Shown here one piece after another: positions 23,185 to 32,227 of a stretch of 40,393 nucleotides of DNA. Each line of letters opens with the position of its first letter. Positions within the stretch are counted from its first letter, which is position 1. The position numbers and the translations under genes are program-made. Location: NCBI RefSeq assembly GCF_002742685.1, contig NZ_PEDM01000027.1:1-40393 (forward strand), read 5' to 3'. Under the pieces are notes generated by a model. It saw nothing but the letters and a program-made list of their open reading frames with translations, had not been told where the DNA came from and did not search any database. This DNA is from Anoxybacillus flavithermus (lineage in GTDB: Bacteria; Bacillota; Bacilli; Bacillales; Anoxybacillaceae).

Positions 23185-24477
23185 TTATGGATATAAACGA
23201 TTGAGTAAACGCGGAAACGGAATCGTTTCACGAACGTGTTCAACACCACAAATCCAAGCAATTGTCCGCTCAAGTCCTAGTCCAAAACCTGAATGTGGTA
23301 CAGAGCCGTATTGACGAAGCTCTAAATACCATTTATATGCATCGAGTGACAACTGATGTTCTTCTAAACGTTGTTTTAGTAAATCGTAGTCGTGAATGCG
23401 CTCTGAGCCACCAATAATTTCTCCGTATCCTTCTGGAGCAATTAAATCGGCACAAAGAACAACTTCTGGACGGTTTGGATCCGGCTGCATATAAAACGGT
23501 TTTAATGTCGTTGGATAATGTGTAATAAATACTGGTTTGTCAAAGCTTTCCGCAATCGCTGTTTCATGTGGCGCCCCGAAGTCATCGCCCCATTGAATGT
23601 CGTTAAACCCTTTTTCATGAAGAAGCTGAATCGCTTCATCATACGTAATGCGCGCAAACGGTGGCTTTACATTTTCTAATTTGGACGTATCGCGTCCGAG
23701 CGTTTTGAGCTCGAGCTGACAATTTTTTAGTACGGATTGCACAATATGGGATACGTATTGTTCTTGTACTTGTAAGTTGTCTTCAAATTGATAAAATGCC
23801 ATTTCCGGCTCAATCATCCAAAACTCAATTAGATGGCGGCGCGTTTTTGATTTTTCAGCACGGAACGTTGGTCCGAACGAAAATACTTTGCCAAGTGCCA
23901 TCGCTGCTGCTTCCATATATAACTGACCGCTTTGAGAAAGGTACGCATCTTCATCAAAATATTTCGTATGGAATAATTCCGTCGTCCCTTCTGGCGCACT
24001 TCCTGTTAAAATTGGTGGATCCACTTTTACAAAGCCATTTTCATTGAAAAATTCATACGTTGCCCGAATGACTTCGTTGCGAATTTTCATAATCGCATGT
24101 TGCCGTTTCGAACGCAACCATAAATGACGATGGTCCATTAAAAATTCAATACCATGTTCTTTTGGTGTAATCGGGTAATCAACAGCCATATGAATGAGTT
24201 CAATGTTTGTAACAGATAGCTCGTATCCAAACGGTGAACGGGCATCTTCACGCACTACCCCCGTCACATAAAGCGAACTTTCTTGCGTTATGCTTTTTGC
24301 TGATTGAAATACATCTTCATTCACCTGCGCTTTTTCCACAACTCCTTGAATAAAGCCTGTGCCATCGCGCAATTGTAAAAAAGCGATTTTTCCGCTTGAC
24401 CGTTTATTCGCAAGCCAAGCGCCAATCGTTACTTCTTGTCCTACATATTTATGTACTTCTGCAATCGTCGTTTTCAC
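23185..24477 (-). CDS. asnS: Asparaginyl-tRNA synthetase
   Basis: Class IIb aminoacyl-tRNA synthetase charging tRNA-Asn. 430 aa, the same length as B. subtilis AsnS. N-terminal OB-fold anticodon-binding domain ([20 protein letters not shown]), then the catalytic domain with motif 2 [16 protein letters not shown] and motif 3 [15 protein letters not shown]. The reading frame opens at TTG 24492 inside the ribosome site. The real start is GTG at 24477, with GGAGGG seven bases upstream, giving the family N-terminus [14 protein letters not shown] promoter with perfect TATAAT (24523-24528) lies upstream. No T-box leader is present. Confidence 0.97.
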   Translation of the reverse strand: MKTTIAEVHKYVGQEVTIGAWLANKRSSGKIAFLQLRDGTGFIQGVVEKAQVNEDVFQSAKSITQESSLYVTGVVREDARSPFGYELSVTNIELIHMAVDYPITPKEHGIEFLMDHRHLWLRSKRQHAIMKIRNEVIRATYEFFNENGFVKVDPPILTGSAPEGTTELFHTKYFDEDAYLSQSGQLYMEAAAMALGKVFSFGPTFRAEKSKTRRHLIEFWMIEPEMAFYQFEDNLQVQEQYVSHIVQSVLKNCQLELKTLGRDTSKLENVKPPFARITYDEAIQLLHEKGFNDIQWGDDFGAPHETAIAESFDKPVFITHYPTTLKPFYMQPDPNRPEVVLCADLIAPEGYGEIIGGSERIHDYDLLKQRLEEHQLSLDAYKWYLELRQYGSVPHSGFGLGLERTIAWICGVEHVRETIPFPRLLNRLYP

Positions 24478-24522
24478 AAAAATTCCCTCCAAAGACGTTC
24501 AACTGTTATGTACATCATCAAT

Positions 24523-24528
24523 ATTATA
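24523..24528 (-). promoter_or_regulatory. -10 element of the asnS promoter
   Basis: Perfect TATAAT on the minus strand, 46 bp upstream of the GTG start. A weak -35 (TTGCGT) lies about 15 bp further upstream, behind the aspB terminator. Confidence 0.5.
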
Positions 24529-24568
24529 CATTTCGACAAAAAAACGCAAGATGATCGTTCTTACACTC

Positions 24569-24597
24569 AAAGAAAAGGCTAGTCATATCGACTAGCC
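24569..24597 (-). terminator. Intrinsic terminator of ypmA-ypmB-aspB
   Basis: 8-bp stem, arms 24577-24584 and 24590-24597, loop ATATC, followed in the minus direction by CTTTTCTTTG. The aspB stop is inside the hairpin. Confidence 0.85.
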
Positions 24598-25779
24598 ACG
24601 CGTTTTTTCATTTATAAATGTTTCGATACGATCGAGCGCCTGATGAAGTAACTCAAGCGATGTCGCATATGATAAGCGCACGTTGTTTGGCGCACCAAAT
24701 CCTGAACCAGGCACAAGTGCGACTTTCGCTTCTTCAAGCAACGCTTCGACAAACGCATCGACATTTTCGTATCCGGTCATCGTTGCCGCTTGTTTTGCAT
24801 TTGGGAACAAATAAAACGCACCTTGTGGCTTCACACATGAAAAGCCAGGAATTTGAATTAGGCGATCGTAAATAATATTTAATCGTTCTTCAAACGCTTG
24901 TCGCATTTGTTCAACCGGCTCTTGGGATCCGCTATATGCAGCAATCGCAGCGTATTGAGCAATCGATGTTGGGTTTGACGTACTATGGCTCGCTAAATCT
25001 GTCATGGCGCGAATAATATCTGAATCCCCCGCTGCATAACCGATGCGCCATCCTGTCATGGAATGTGATTTCGACACTCCATTAATGATGATCGTTTGTT
25101 TTTTCAATTCCGGTGAGAGTTGGGCAATAGAAACATGTTCATGTCCACCGTAAACGAGTTTTTCATAAATTTCATCTGAAATGATAAGCACATCGTGGGC
25201 TAAACATACTTCACCGAGCGCCCGTAACTCTTCTTTCGTATAAATGACGCCCGTTGGATTACTTGGAGAGTTAATAATGACCGCTTTCGTGCGAGCTGTA
25301 ATCGCTTGTTTTAATTGCTCTGGTGTAATTTTGAACTCATTTTCTTCGAGCCCTTCAACATATACCGGCACGCCGCCTGCTAGTTTTACTTGTTCTGGAT
25401 AACTTACCCAATACGGCGTTGGAATAATGACTTCGTCGCCTTCATCTAAAATGACTTGAAATAGCGTGTAAAGCGCATGCTTCGCCCCGACACATACAAT
25501 AATTTCTGACGGTTTATAGTCAAGTTGTTGGTCTTGCTGAAATTTTTTAATAATCTCTTGCTTGAGTGTTGCTAACCCACCAGATGGCGTATATTTTGTA
25601 TGGCCGTCATACATCGCTTTTACAGCGGCTTCCATAATATGTTGGGGCGTATTAAAATCCGGTTCACCGGCGCCAAGCCCAATGACATCGTGCCCTGCTG
25701 CTTTTAATTCTTTTGCTTTCGCTGTAATGGCAAGCGTTGATGATGGCGTTAATGATGCAACGCGTTTCGCTAACTTCAT
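24592..25779 (-). CDS. aspB: Aspartate aminotransferase (class I, PLP-dependent)
   Basis: Transfers the amino group between aspartate and 2-oxoglutarate; supplies aspartate for the adjacent asparagine/tRNA and lysine pathways. 395 aa. Family I-gamma features: N-terminus MKLAKRVASLTPSSTLAIT, GLGAGEPDFNTP, SPSNPTGVIY, DEIYEKLVY, the PLP-binding Lys in GVSKSHSMTGWRIGY, and the carboxylate-binding Arg in NNVRLSYATS. GGGGGAAGGA precedes ATG 25779, and the ATG overlaps the ypmB TGA by 4 nt (ATGA). It is the last gene of ypmA-ypmB-aspB. Confidence 0.95.
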   Translation of the reverse strand: MKLAKRVASLTPSSTLAITAKAKELKAAGHDVIGLGAGEPDFNTPQHIMEAAVKAMYDGHTKYTPSGGLATLKQEIIKKFQQDQQLDYKPSEIIVCVGAKHALYTLFQVILDEGDEVIIPTPYWVSYPEQVKLAGGVPVYVEGLEENEFKITPEQLKQAITARTKAVIINSPSNPTGVIYTKEELRALGEVCLAHDVLIISDEIYEKLVYGGHEHVSIAQLSPELKKQTIIINGVSKSHSMTGWRIGYAAGDSDIIRAMTDLASHSTSNPTSIAQYAAIAAYSGSQEPVEQMRQAFEERLNIIYDRLIQIPGFSCVKPQGAFYLFPNAKQAATMTGYENVDAFVEALLEEAKVALVPGSGFGAPNNVRLSYATSLELLHQALDRIETFINEKTRG

Positions 25780-26264
25780 GAATCCTTCCCCCTCGCAAAA
25801 TGATATCTTTTCAAAAAGGTCCCGTCTTCAAAACGAACGTAATAAAACGAATAACGGTCTCGTTCGTCAATATATGTAATTTCCCATAGCGGGACCCCTT
25901 TTTCCATTCCTAATTTCACTGAAACAACTTCTCTCGGATGATACGGTTTAACGGAAGATTGCGCTTGTTGTTTTGTAATGCCTTCTGAAGCCTTTCGAAC
26001 ATCAACCACTCTTCCTTTTTCCGTCACCCAGGCAATCATTTGTTCATCTTTATCATTTTTGCCTATGACGATGATGTATACGTCACTACCTCGATACGTA
26101 TATACATCAGTTATATGGATAATCCCTTTTTTCTCCGCCTGTTTCATCGCACGTTGTTCGCTTTCGTTTTTAGACGATATCGCATCGCTATATGCGTCGA
26201 TGTATAGAGCTAAAGCGGCGAACAACACACACACGAAGGCAATGACTATTTTTTTCACATTCAT
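25776..26264 (-). CDS. ypmB: YpmB family membrane-anchored protein
   Basis: 162-aa protein with one N-terminal hydrophobic anchor (KKIVIAFVCVLFAALALYI, about residues 4-23) and an outside domain of PepSY-like or DUF5590 type: VYTYRGSDVYIIVIGKND, AWVTEKGRVVDVRKASEGI, and PLWEITYIDERDRYSFYYVRFEDG. B. subtilis YpmB has the same length and position before aspB; its function is unknown. A weak AAGG precedes ATG 26264. It begins 6 bp after ypmA and overlaps aspB by 4 nt, so the three genes are one operon. Confidence 0.88.
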   Translation of the reverse strand: MNVKKIVIAFVCVLFAALALYIDAYSDAISSKNESEQRAMKQAEKKGIIHITDVYTYRGSDVYIIVIGKNDKDEQMIAWVTEKGRVVDVRKASEGITKQQAQSSVKPYHPREVVSVKLGMEKGVPLWEITYIDERDRYSFYYVRFEDGTFLKRYHFARGKDS

Positions 26265-26270
26265 CCCTTC

Positions 26271-26441
26271 TTACGTTCGATAAATCGTAAACACAGCCTT
26301 TTCTTTATTTTCTTCATCAAGCGCTAGTCCGAACATTAAATCTTTTTCTTTTAACGTTCGGTTCAAACAATCAACAATTTTGTATAAGTCTGATGAGTAC
26401 TCAACTTTTACAGTTGCTAATACTTCGATTTTGCTCTCCAC
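26271..26441 (-). CDS. ypmA: YpmA family small protein
   Basis: 56-aa soluble protein of unknown function, same place and size as B. subtilis YpmA: ESKIEVLATVKVEYSSDLYK, IVDCLNRTLKEKDLMFGLAL, KAVFTIYRT. The frame opens at 26462, but GGAGG lies eight bases before a GTG at 26441. That start gives VESKIEVL, the family N-terminus as I recall it. First gene of ypmA-ypmB-aspB. Confidence 0.85.
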   Translation of the reverse strand: MESKIEVLATVKVEYSSDLYKIVDCLNRTLKEKDLMFGLALDEENKEKAVFTIYRT

Positions 26442-26473
26442 GATCCGATCCTCCATGTGCACAAATTTTGTTA

Positions 26474-26502
26474 CTTATATCGTTTATTACGAACGGAAAC
26501 AA
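26474..26502 (-). promoter_or_regulatory. Probable ypmA promoter
   Basis: On the minus strand TTGTTT (26497-26502), a 17-bp spacer and TATAAG (26474-26479). A 7-bp hairpin (26512-26527, ACACCGA/TCGGTGT) lies just upstream of the -35. Confidence 0.45.
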
Positions 26503-26603
26503 TACAATTACACACCGATTTCGGTGTATAAACATCTTCATTGTAGCAACGATTTCCTACATTGGTCAATTTGAATTAAAAAAATTCCTATCGTACACAC
26601 CGC

Positions 26604-26626
26604 GGGCCGAACGTTGGCCCTTTTTT
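26604..26626 (+). terminator. Plus-strand terminator-like hairpin with no plus-strand gene
   Basis: GGGCC (26604-26608), a 7-nt loop, GGCCC (26616-26620), then TTTTTT. This faces the plus direction, although the gene here runs on the minus strand and gets no U tract close behind the stem. It would stop transcription entering antisense. Confidence 0.5.
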
Positions 26627-27383
26627 AAAATGTCATGACATCGTATTCCTCCAAACTACATTTCACTACAATCACGCCAAAACGATTTGTCTCATAACAA
26701 TCGATCCACGCCGCGTACAATCGCTCAAGTAAACGTTCACTCGGCCAGTTGCCATGCTTTTTAAAAATGATTGCTACTTGTGGGTCGACATGTTTTAAAA
26801 AAGATGTGCGTGGATAATCACTTATACCGAAATGGGCAATTTTTAATATGTTTACATCATGAAGCGGCATTGTCATCAATGTTCGCTCGACATCATTGTC
26901 AGCATGCGCCATATATAAAAGGCGGAGCTGACCATATTGAAGGGACATCGTTACATCTCCATCGGCAATATAGAGTGGCTGTATGCGAAAATGAGGAAAC
27001 GGTTCATACACTTTTTGTTCTTCCCATTCATTCACTATTTTCGGACCGTACGTTTGTTCAATCCATTTGACATTGCCGATATATTCTTGGTCATCACTCG
27101 TTAACAAAAGTTCATCAATTTCGGTAATATGGAAATGCTCAAGCCATCTTTTTAGCTCGCGTTCTGTATGCGGTGCCCCTGTATTTAACAATACCGTTTT
27201 TCCGCTTGCATGTTTGAATAACGTCGCTTCTCCGTTGCTGAGCGGAAAAAACATAATGGCCATTTCTTCTTCTTCAAGCATCATATCAATTTTTTGAATG
27301 TCCTCTCCTGTCGTTGAAGGATGCATGAAACTGCTTAACACAAAAAACAATAGCATCCATTGCAAAACGTTCACTCCCTTCAT
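26625..27383 (-). CDS. Secreted metallo-beta-lactamase-fold protein with degenerate active site
   Basis: 252 aa with an N-terminal signal or anchor (LQWMLLFFVLSSFMHPS). The rest resembles the MBL-fold domain of ComEC-type hydrolases: GEATLFKHASGKTVLLNTGA, ELKRWLEHFHITEIDELLLT, GQLRLLYMAHADND and NILKIAHFG. At the place where the family has THxHxDHIGG the sequence is TSDDQEYIGN, so the first His/Asp metal ligands are gone and hydrolase activity is unlikely. It sits between dinG and ypmA, neighbours in B. subtilis as I remember. Start uncertain: ATG 27383 has no good ribosome site; AAGGGAG lies eight bases before a TTG at 27365, but that start removes the only lysine of the signal. A hairpin covers this region. 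Confidence 0.7.
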   Translation of the reverse strand: MKGVNVLQWMLLFFVLSSFMHPSTTGEDIQKIDMMLEEEEMAIMFFPLSNGEATLFKHASGKTVLLNTGAPHTERELKRWLEHFHITEIDELLLTSDDQEYIGNVKWIEQTYGPKIVNEWEEQKVYEPFPHFRIQPLYIADGDVTMSLQYGQLRLLYMAHADNDVERTLMTMPLHDVNILKIAHFGISDYPRTSFLKHVDPQVAIIFKKHGNWPSERLLERLYAAWIDCYETNRFGVIVVKCSLEEYDVMTF

Positions 27384-27414
27384 CTACATCTTTTATCTTT
27401 TACGGATGAAGGGA
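27375..27414 (-). promoter_or_regulatory. Hairpin over the start region of the MBL-fold gene
   Basis: Arms 27375-27384 and 27405-27414 (TCCCTTCATC/GATGAAGGGA) form a perfect 10-bp stem with a 20-nt loop just after the dinG stop. The 3' arm in the minus sense includes the ATG at 27383 and the AAGGGA of the ribosome site, so folding would hide the translation start. Confidence 0.55.
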
Positions 27415-27417
27415 ATT

Positions 27418-30060
27418 TTATAGCCAGTCATTTACATGTTGTAGAAGTTCGGCGAGCGGCGCATGATATACACGGATAGGCGGCAATGATTGTAAAAAAT
27501 ATTTGCTGTACGATGCTGTTAACAATCGCTGGTCTAAAACAAAAATCATTCCCCGATCTTCTTTTGTACGAATTAATCGCCCAAATCCTTGTTTAAAGCG
27601 CAAAATCGCTTGTGGCAACGATAAATCGTAAAACGGATTTCCTCCTTTGGCGCGAATATAATCGCTTTTCGCTTCCATAACCGGATCATCTGGTGGAGCA
27701 AATGGCAGCCGAACAATGACGACGCATGTTACTTCATTTCCTGGGAGGTCTACCCCTTCCCAAAAGCTGCTCGCACCAAATAAGATCCCCTGCTCAAATT
27801 GCTGAAAATGACGCGTTAACTTCGCTGCATTGCTTCCACTTACTCCCTGAGCAAGCAATACAAACTGATCATCATTGAATTGTTTCGCAAACGCATACGT
27901 TTGTTTTAACAGTTCATACGACGTAAATAATACGAGCATTCTTCCATTTGTATGTTCGGCAATGCGTATAATTTGTTGTGCCGCTTGCTCGGCATATTGT
28001 TCAACAGTAACCGAAGGAAACGTCGGTAAGTCTGTTGGCACCATAAGCGCCGCTTGTTTTTCATACGAAAATGGAGACGGAATGGTGCGTGTAAACGGAT
28101 AAAAATCATTAAGACCAAGCCGTGCAATTATAAACGAAAAACGATTGTTTGTCGTTAACGTTGCTGAAGTTAAAACGACACTCCGCTTACGTGAAAATAA
28201 TTGATCAGCAAAAAAATGGGATAAATCGAGTGGCTGTGAAGTGACTGTGACCGCGTTCACTGCAGCTTTCGCATCTACTTCTAGCCAACGAACAATATCA
28301 TCATCGTCGCTCATTAATAAATGTTGCAACGTATACAAAACGTCAATAAATGTGGTAAAAGGTTTAATCTCTTCTTTTGGAACATCGTCGATCATGTGCG
28401 ACAATTGTTGCACATCATTCATGACACGCATAAGTAGCTCTATTGCCCCATTCCACTCTTTCCCGTACTCTTTCCACGGAACAAAGCGGTAACGAATACG
28501 TCCATCTCCTTTTTGGCGGCGGAACACATAATGACGCAGAGATTGAAATAGTTGATTTAGTTCATATTCAAGATCTCCTAAAAGCGAGCGAAGTACCCCC
28601 ATTTTGTGTATCATAGCGATGTCGTTCATTCGTGTCCATAATAGACGAACGTACTCATATGAAACGTGCCTTCCGAAAAAATGAGCAGCTACATCTTCTA
28701 AATGATGCGCTTCATCAATAATAAGTTGTTCGTATGGTGGCAAAAACTTTTCGTCTGCTGTTAAATCGTGCATAACAAATGAATGATTTGTAATAATGAC
28801 ATGTGCATGTTTTGCTTGTTCTTTGGCACGAACGAAAAAATCGTATTCCTCATTCGTGTCATCGCTATGCACATCTTCCCAAAATAACGTACCTCCAGCA
28901 GTTAAGTTTAGTTCATCAACGTCTCCTGTCTCTGTTTCTGTTAACCAGACGAGCAACTGACATTTTGTTAAAGCGATATCGTAGTTTGTATCTATATCTT
29001 TTAACGTACGAGCAAATTTTCTAACGCTAATATAATTTCGTTTGCCTTTCAAAACAGCTGTTGTAAATGAAAAAGGAACGAGCTGTGCAGCGCGCGGCAG
29101 TTCTTTTTCAATCATTTGTTTTTGCAACTGAAGCGTATGTGTGCTAATGACGACAGGTTGTTGTTGTTTTATCGCATAAAATATGGAAGGAAGTAAGTAT
29201 GCCATCGTTTTTCCAACACCTGTTCCCGCTTCAATTAGAGCATGTTGACACGTTTGTAACGCATAGTTGACATCTTCCATCATTTGTTTTTGTCCATCCC
29301 GATATTCAAATGGGGAAACAAATGGATTTGTCGCCAGCCATTGTGAAAAAGACGGAATATGTTCATGGGAATCAACCCGTTTTGGCGAAAGCCATTTTTT
29401 CAAGGCGATTCCTTCATATTCAACCGTTGTTTCGTTCGGTTGAAGAGAGCGCTCCTTTTTCGTAATGTATTGATCTAAAAGGGCCGTCAACTCACTTTTT
29501 AACGGTTGGCTATGTCGGCGTAGTTGCTTTAATGTCACAAGCGGTAAATGGGATAGCTTGTGCAGTAAAAGAAGAAGCAGTTGGGCTGTCGCTTCTGCGT
29601 CGCAATCTGCTTGATGCGGCCGATCATGGGCAAGCGACAACGCCTCAGCTAAATGGTTAAGCTTATAGCTTGACTGTGTTGGCATAAGAAAACGAGCGAG
29701 TTCCACCGTATCTAAAAGCCGACATGTTGGCGGTTGTATGCCGCTACGAACAAATTCCTCCTGTAAAAATGCCCAATCAAAATGAACATTATGCGCTACA
29801 AAATAAGCTCCTTCCCATTGTTCAACGAGCATCGGGGCAATATGATGAAACGGAGGAGCATCGTGCACCATCGTATGATCAATGCCTGTTAACTGTTGAA
29901 TAAATGGCGGAATGTCCCGTTCAGGCTGAATGAATGTTGAAAAACGTTCGCTAACTTTGTCGCCCTCGATGACGACAAAACCGATTTGAATGATGCGATC
30001 TTCTTTTTTCGGGGCATTTCCTGTCGTTTCAATATCGACGACGACAAAGCGATCAGTCAT
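27418..30060 (-). CDS. dinG: DinG-type exonuclease-helicase
   Basis: 880-aa fusion of an N-terminal DnaQ-like 3'-5' exonuclease with an XPD/DinG-type superfamily 2 helicase region, as in Bacillus DinG. Exonuclease: DIETTG (Asp9, Glu11), FVAHNVHFDWAFL and HQADCDAEATAQLL, a full DEDDh set. Helicase: Walker A AGTGVGKTMAY, DEAHH box, VLTSATLTTN, ASSFWEGVDLPG and QGFGRLIRTKEDRG (motif VI). I see no four-cysteine iron-sulfur cluster between motifs I and II, agreeing with the Gram-positive type. GAGGTG is eight bases before ATG 30060. It follows panD by 54 bp across a terminator; B. subtilis has the same order. Confidence 0.94.
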   Translation of the reverse strand: MTDRFVVVDIETTGNAPKKEDRIIQIGFVVIEGDKVSERFSTFIQPERDIPPFIQQLTGIDHTMVHDAPPFHHIAPMLVEQWEGAYFVAHNVHFDWAFLQEEFVRSGIQPPTCRLLDTVELARFLMPTQSSYKLNHLAEALSLAHDRPHQADCDAEATAQLLLLLLHKLSHLPLVTLKQLRRHSQPLKSELTALLDQYITKKERSLQPNETTVEYEGIALKKWLSPKRVDSHEHIPSFSQWLATNPFVSPFEYRDGQKQMMEDVNYALQTCQHALIEAGTGVGKTMAYLLPSIFYAIKQQQPVVISTHTLQLQKQMIEKELPRAAQLVPFSFTTAVLKGKRNYISVRKFARTLKDIDTNYDIALTKCQLLVWLTETETGDVDELNLTAGGTLFWEDVHSDDTNEEYDFFVRAKEQAKHAHVIITNHSFVMHDLTADEKFLPPYEQLIIDEAHHLEDVAAHFFGRHVSYEYVRLLWTRMNDIAMIHKMGVLRSLLGDLEYELNQLFQSLRHYVFRRQKGDGRIRYRFVPWKEYGKEWNGAIELLMRVMNDVQQLSHMIDDVPKEEIKPFTTFIDVLYTLQHLLMSDDDDIVRWLEVDAKAAVNAVTVTSQPLDLSHFFADQLFSRKRSVVLTSATLTTNNRFSFIIARLGLNDFYPFTRTIPSPFSYEKQAALMVPTDLPTFPSVTVEQYAEQAAQQIIRIAEHTNGRMLVLFTSYELLKQTYAFAKQFNDDQFVLLAQGVSGSNAAKLTRHFQQFEQGILFGASSFWEGVDLPGNEVTCVVIVRLPFAPPDDPVMEAKSDYIRAKGGNPFYDLSLPQAILRFKQGFGRLIRTKEDRGMIFVLDQRLLTASYSKYFLQSLPPIRVYHAPLAELLQHVNDWL

Positions 30061-30087
30061 CTTTTTTTCACCTCACATCTGTGTAAC

Positions 30088-30140
30088 AAACAAAAAGAGG
30101 CGGCATGGCTCCCGTTATAAAACGGTCGCCGCCGGCTCTT
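30088..30140 (-). terminator. Terminator of panBCD
   Basis: On the minus strand AAGAGCCGGCGGC (30128-30140) pairs with GCCGCCTCTT (30095-30104) with a small bulge, an inner CCG/CGG stem, then TTTTGTTTG. It overlaps the panD stop at 30115. Confidence 0.7.
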
Positions 30141-30498
30141 GTACGATGAGTTCTTTAATGCGGTTATGCTCGTCCATAATCGCAATTTTCGGGCGGTGAG
30201 ACGCCAATTTTTCTTCTGGTACGAGCACGTATGAAATGACGATGATAACATCATCTTTTTGAACAAGACGAGCTGCTGCTCCATTTAAACAAAACACACC
30301 GCTTCCTCTTTCCCCAGGAATAATATACGTTTCAAATCGTGCTCCATTGTTATTATTTACAATTTGTACTTTCTCATTTGCAACCATGCCGACTGCATCT
30401 AAAATATCTTCATCGATCGTAATGCTACCAACATAATTTAAATTCGCTTCGGTCACACGAGCGCGATGAATTTTAGCGTTCATTAATGTGCGAAACAT
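30115..30498 (-). CDS. panD: Aspartate 1-decarboxylase (pyruvoyl-dependent)
   Basis: Makes beta-alanine from aspartate for pantothenate synthesis. 127 aa, the usual length. The self-cleavage site is Gly24-Ser25 in NYVGSITID, where Ser25 becomes the pyruvoyl group. Other blocks are [27 protein letters not shown] and [16 protein letters not shown] precedes ATG 30498, 12 bp after the panC stop. Third gene of panBCD. Confidence 0.97.
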   Translation of the reverse strand: MFRTLMNAKIHRARVTEANLNYVGSITIDEDILDAVGMVANEKVQIVNNNNGARFETYIIPGERGSGVFCLNGAAARLVQKDDVIIVISYVLVPEEKLASHRPKIAIMDEHNRIKELIVQEPAATVL

Positions 30499-30510
30499 GA
30501 TGTTTCCCCC

Positions 30511-31359
30511 TTATTGTACGTTCATAACGATATTATCAATCAAACGAGCGTTTGTAAACCGCACAGCGAGCGCAAGGATGATCTTTCCTTGTAACGTCTC
30601 GAGTGGCTTTAACTCTGGATAAGAGTAAATGTCAACGTAATCAATCACACCCATTGTATGTTGTTCGATATGATGTACAATCGCTTGTCGTACCTTCTCT
30701 ACATCGCGTTCTCCAGCTTCGATGCATGCTTTTCCTTTTTGTAAAGCAGCATATAAAGCAGGCGCTTCTTGTCGCTCACGCTCACTTAAATACACGTTTC
30801 GTGAACTTTTGGCAAGCCCATCATCTTCACGCACTGTCGGAACAGCGACAAGTTCAATCGGAAAATGAAAATCGCGAATAAGCCCATCGATAACCGCCAC
30901 TTGTTGCGCATCTTTCATTCCAAAATATGCGCGATGTGGCATGACAATATGAAATAGTTTCGTCACAACCGTTGCGACCCCGTCAAAATGCCCTGGACGA
31001 GATTTGCCACAAAGTACATCAACGCGCTCATGCACCTTTACTGTTACCGACGGCTCATGCGGGTACATTTCACGAACGGACGGGTAGAAGACGATGTCTA
31101 CGCCCGCTTGTTTAGCGATTTCATGATCGCGTTCAAAATCGCGCGGATAACGATCAAAATCTTCATTCGGCCCAAATTGAAGGGGATTGACAAAAATACT
31201 TAAAACAACGAGATCATTCTCCTCTCGCGCTCGTTTTAATAACGCGACGTGTCCTTCGTGCAAGTAACCCATCGTTGGCACGAAACCGACCGTTTTTCCT
31301 TTTTGGCGTTCAGCCATTATACAGGCTTGCATTTGTTCAATTTTTTCGATTGTAATCAC
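30511..31359 (-). CDS. panC: Pantothenate synthetase (pantoate-beta-alanine ligase)
   Basis: ATP-dependent condensation of pantoate and beta-alanine. 282 aa. [14 protein letters not shown] (HIGH-like motif), [53 protein letters not shown] and the KMSKS-like [10 protein letters not shown] are present. The frame opens at 31389 inside panB, but GGAGGG lies eight bases before GTG 31359, giving [10 protein letters not shown]; this start leaves a 2-nt gap after the panB stop. Its ribosome site is built into the last codons of panB. Confidence 0.96.
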   Translation of the reverse strand: MITIEKIEQMQACIMAERQKGKTVGFVPTMGYLHEGHVALLKRAREENDLVVLSIFVNPLQFGPNEDFDRYPRDFERDHEIAKQAGVDIVFYPSVREMYPHEPSVTVKVHERVDVLCGKSRPGHFDGVATVVTKLFHIVMPHRAYFGMKDAQQVAVIDGLIRDFHFPIELVAVPTVREDDGLAKSSRNVYLSERERQEAPALYAALQKGKACIEAGERDVEKVRQAIVHHIEQHTMGVIDYVDIYSYPELKPLETLQGKIILALAVRFTNARLIDNIVMNVQ

Positions 31360-31361
31360 GA

Positions 31362-32192
31362 TTATTTCCCTCCGTATAACGCCAGCCATTGTTGTTCGTT
31401 CATCGTAAATGATTGCTCATCGCTTGGAAATTGACGTGTTTTTACGTCAGCCACATATTCGGCTAGCGCTTGTTGCATCGTTTGCTGAACGTTCGCATAT
31501 TGTTTAACAAATTTCGGAACGCGTTCTATACCATATCCGAGTACATCATGATAGACAAGTACTTGTCCATCCGTACCGACTCCCGCTCCAATACCAATTG
31601 TCGGGATGGCTAGTTGTTTCGTAATCGCTTCGCCAAGTTGCTTCGGCACACATTCTAACACGAGTGCGATCGCTCCAGCTTGTTCACACGCTTTTGCTTC
31701 TTGTATAAGACGTCGAGCACTTTCGGCATCTTTTCCTTGTACTTTATATCCCCCCAACACACCGACCGATTGTGGTGTTAAGCCAAGATGGGCAACAACA
31801 GGGACGCCTGCTTCTGTTAAAGAAGAAATGACTTGCAATACAGAACCTGCTCCTTCGACTTTGACAGCATTTGCACCTGATTGTTGCATGATCGCTTTCG
31901 CATGTTGCAATGCATCAGAAAGCGTGCTATACGACATAAAAGGCATATCTGTGACGATAAACGTATTTGGCGCACCCCGTCGAACAGCTTTCGTATGATG
32001 AATCATATCTGCAACCGTCACAGGGATTGTTGAATCGTATCCTAATACGACCATTCCGAGCGAATCACCAACTAAAATCATATCAACACCGGCTGCCTCA
32101 GCAAGCTTTGCTGATGGATAATCGTAAGCTGTCAGCATAACGATTGGCTCATGATTTTTTTTCATGTTGAGAAAATCTAATTTTGTTTTCAT
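31362..32192 (-). CDS. panB: Ketopantoate hydroxymethyltransferase
   Basis: First committed step of pantothenate synthesis: transfers a hydroxymethyl group from methylene-tetrahydrofolate to ketoisovalerate. 276 aa. Family blocks include [64 protein letters not shown] and [16 protein letters not shown]. An in-frame extension to 32333 reads through the leader terminator and is not used. AGAGGAGG is six bases before ATG 32192. It is the first gene of panBCD, preceded by an attenuator-like leader. Confidence 0.96.
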   Translation of the reverse strand: MKTKLDFLNMKKNHEPIVMLTAYDYPSAKLAEAAGVDMILVGDSLGMVVLGYDSTIPVTVADMIHHTKAVRRGAPNTFIVTDMPFMSYSTLSDALQHAKAIMQQSGANAVKVEGAGSVLQVISSLTEAGVPVVAHLGLTPQSVGVLGGYKVQGKDAESARRLIQEAKACEQAGAIALVLECVPKQLGEAITKQLAIPTIGIGAGVGTDGQVLVYHDVLGYGIERVPKFVKQYANVQQTMQQALAEYVADVKTRQFPSDEQSFTMNEQQWLALYGGK

Positions 32193-32227
32193 ATACATCC
32201 TCCTCTCAATATGCAGAGGAAATGGAT

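Noticed and set aside
24478-24568. T-box leader upstream of asnS.
   Set aside because: The gap is only about 90 bp, contains a plain promoter, and lacks T-box and specifier features.
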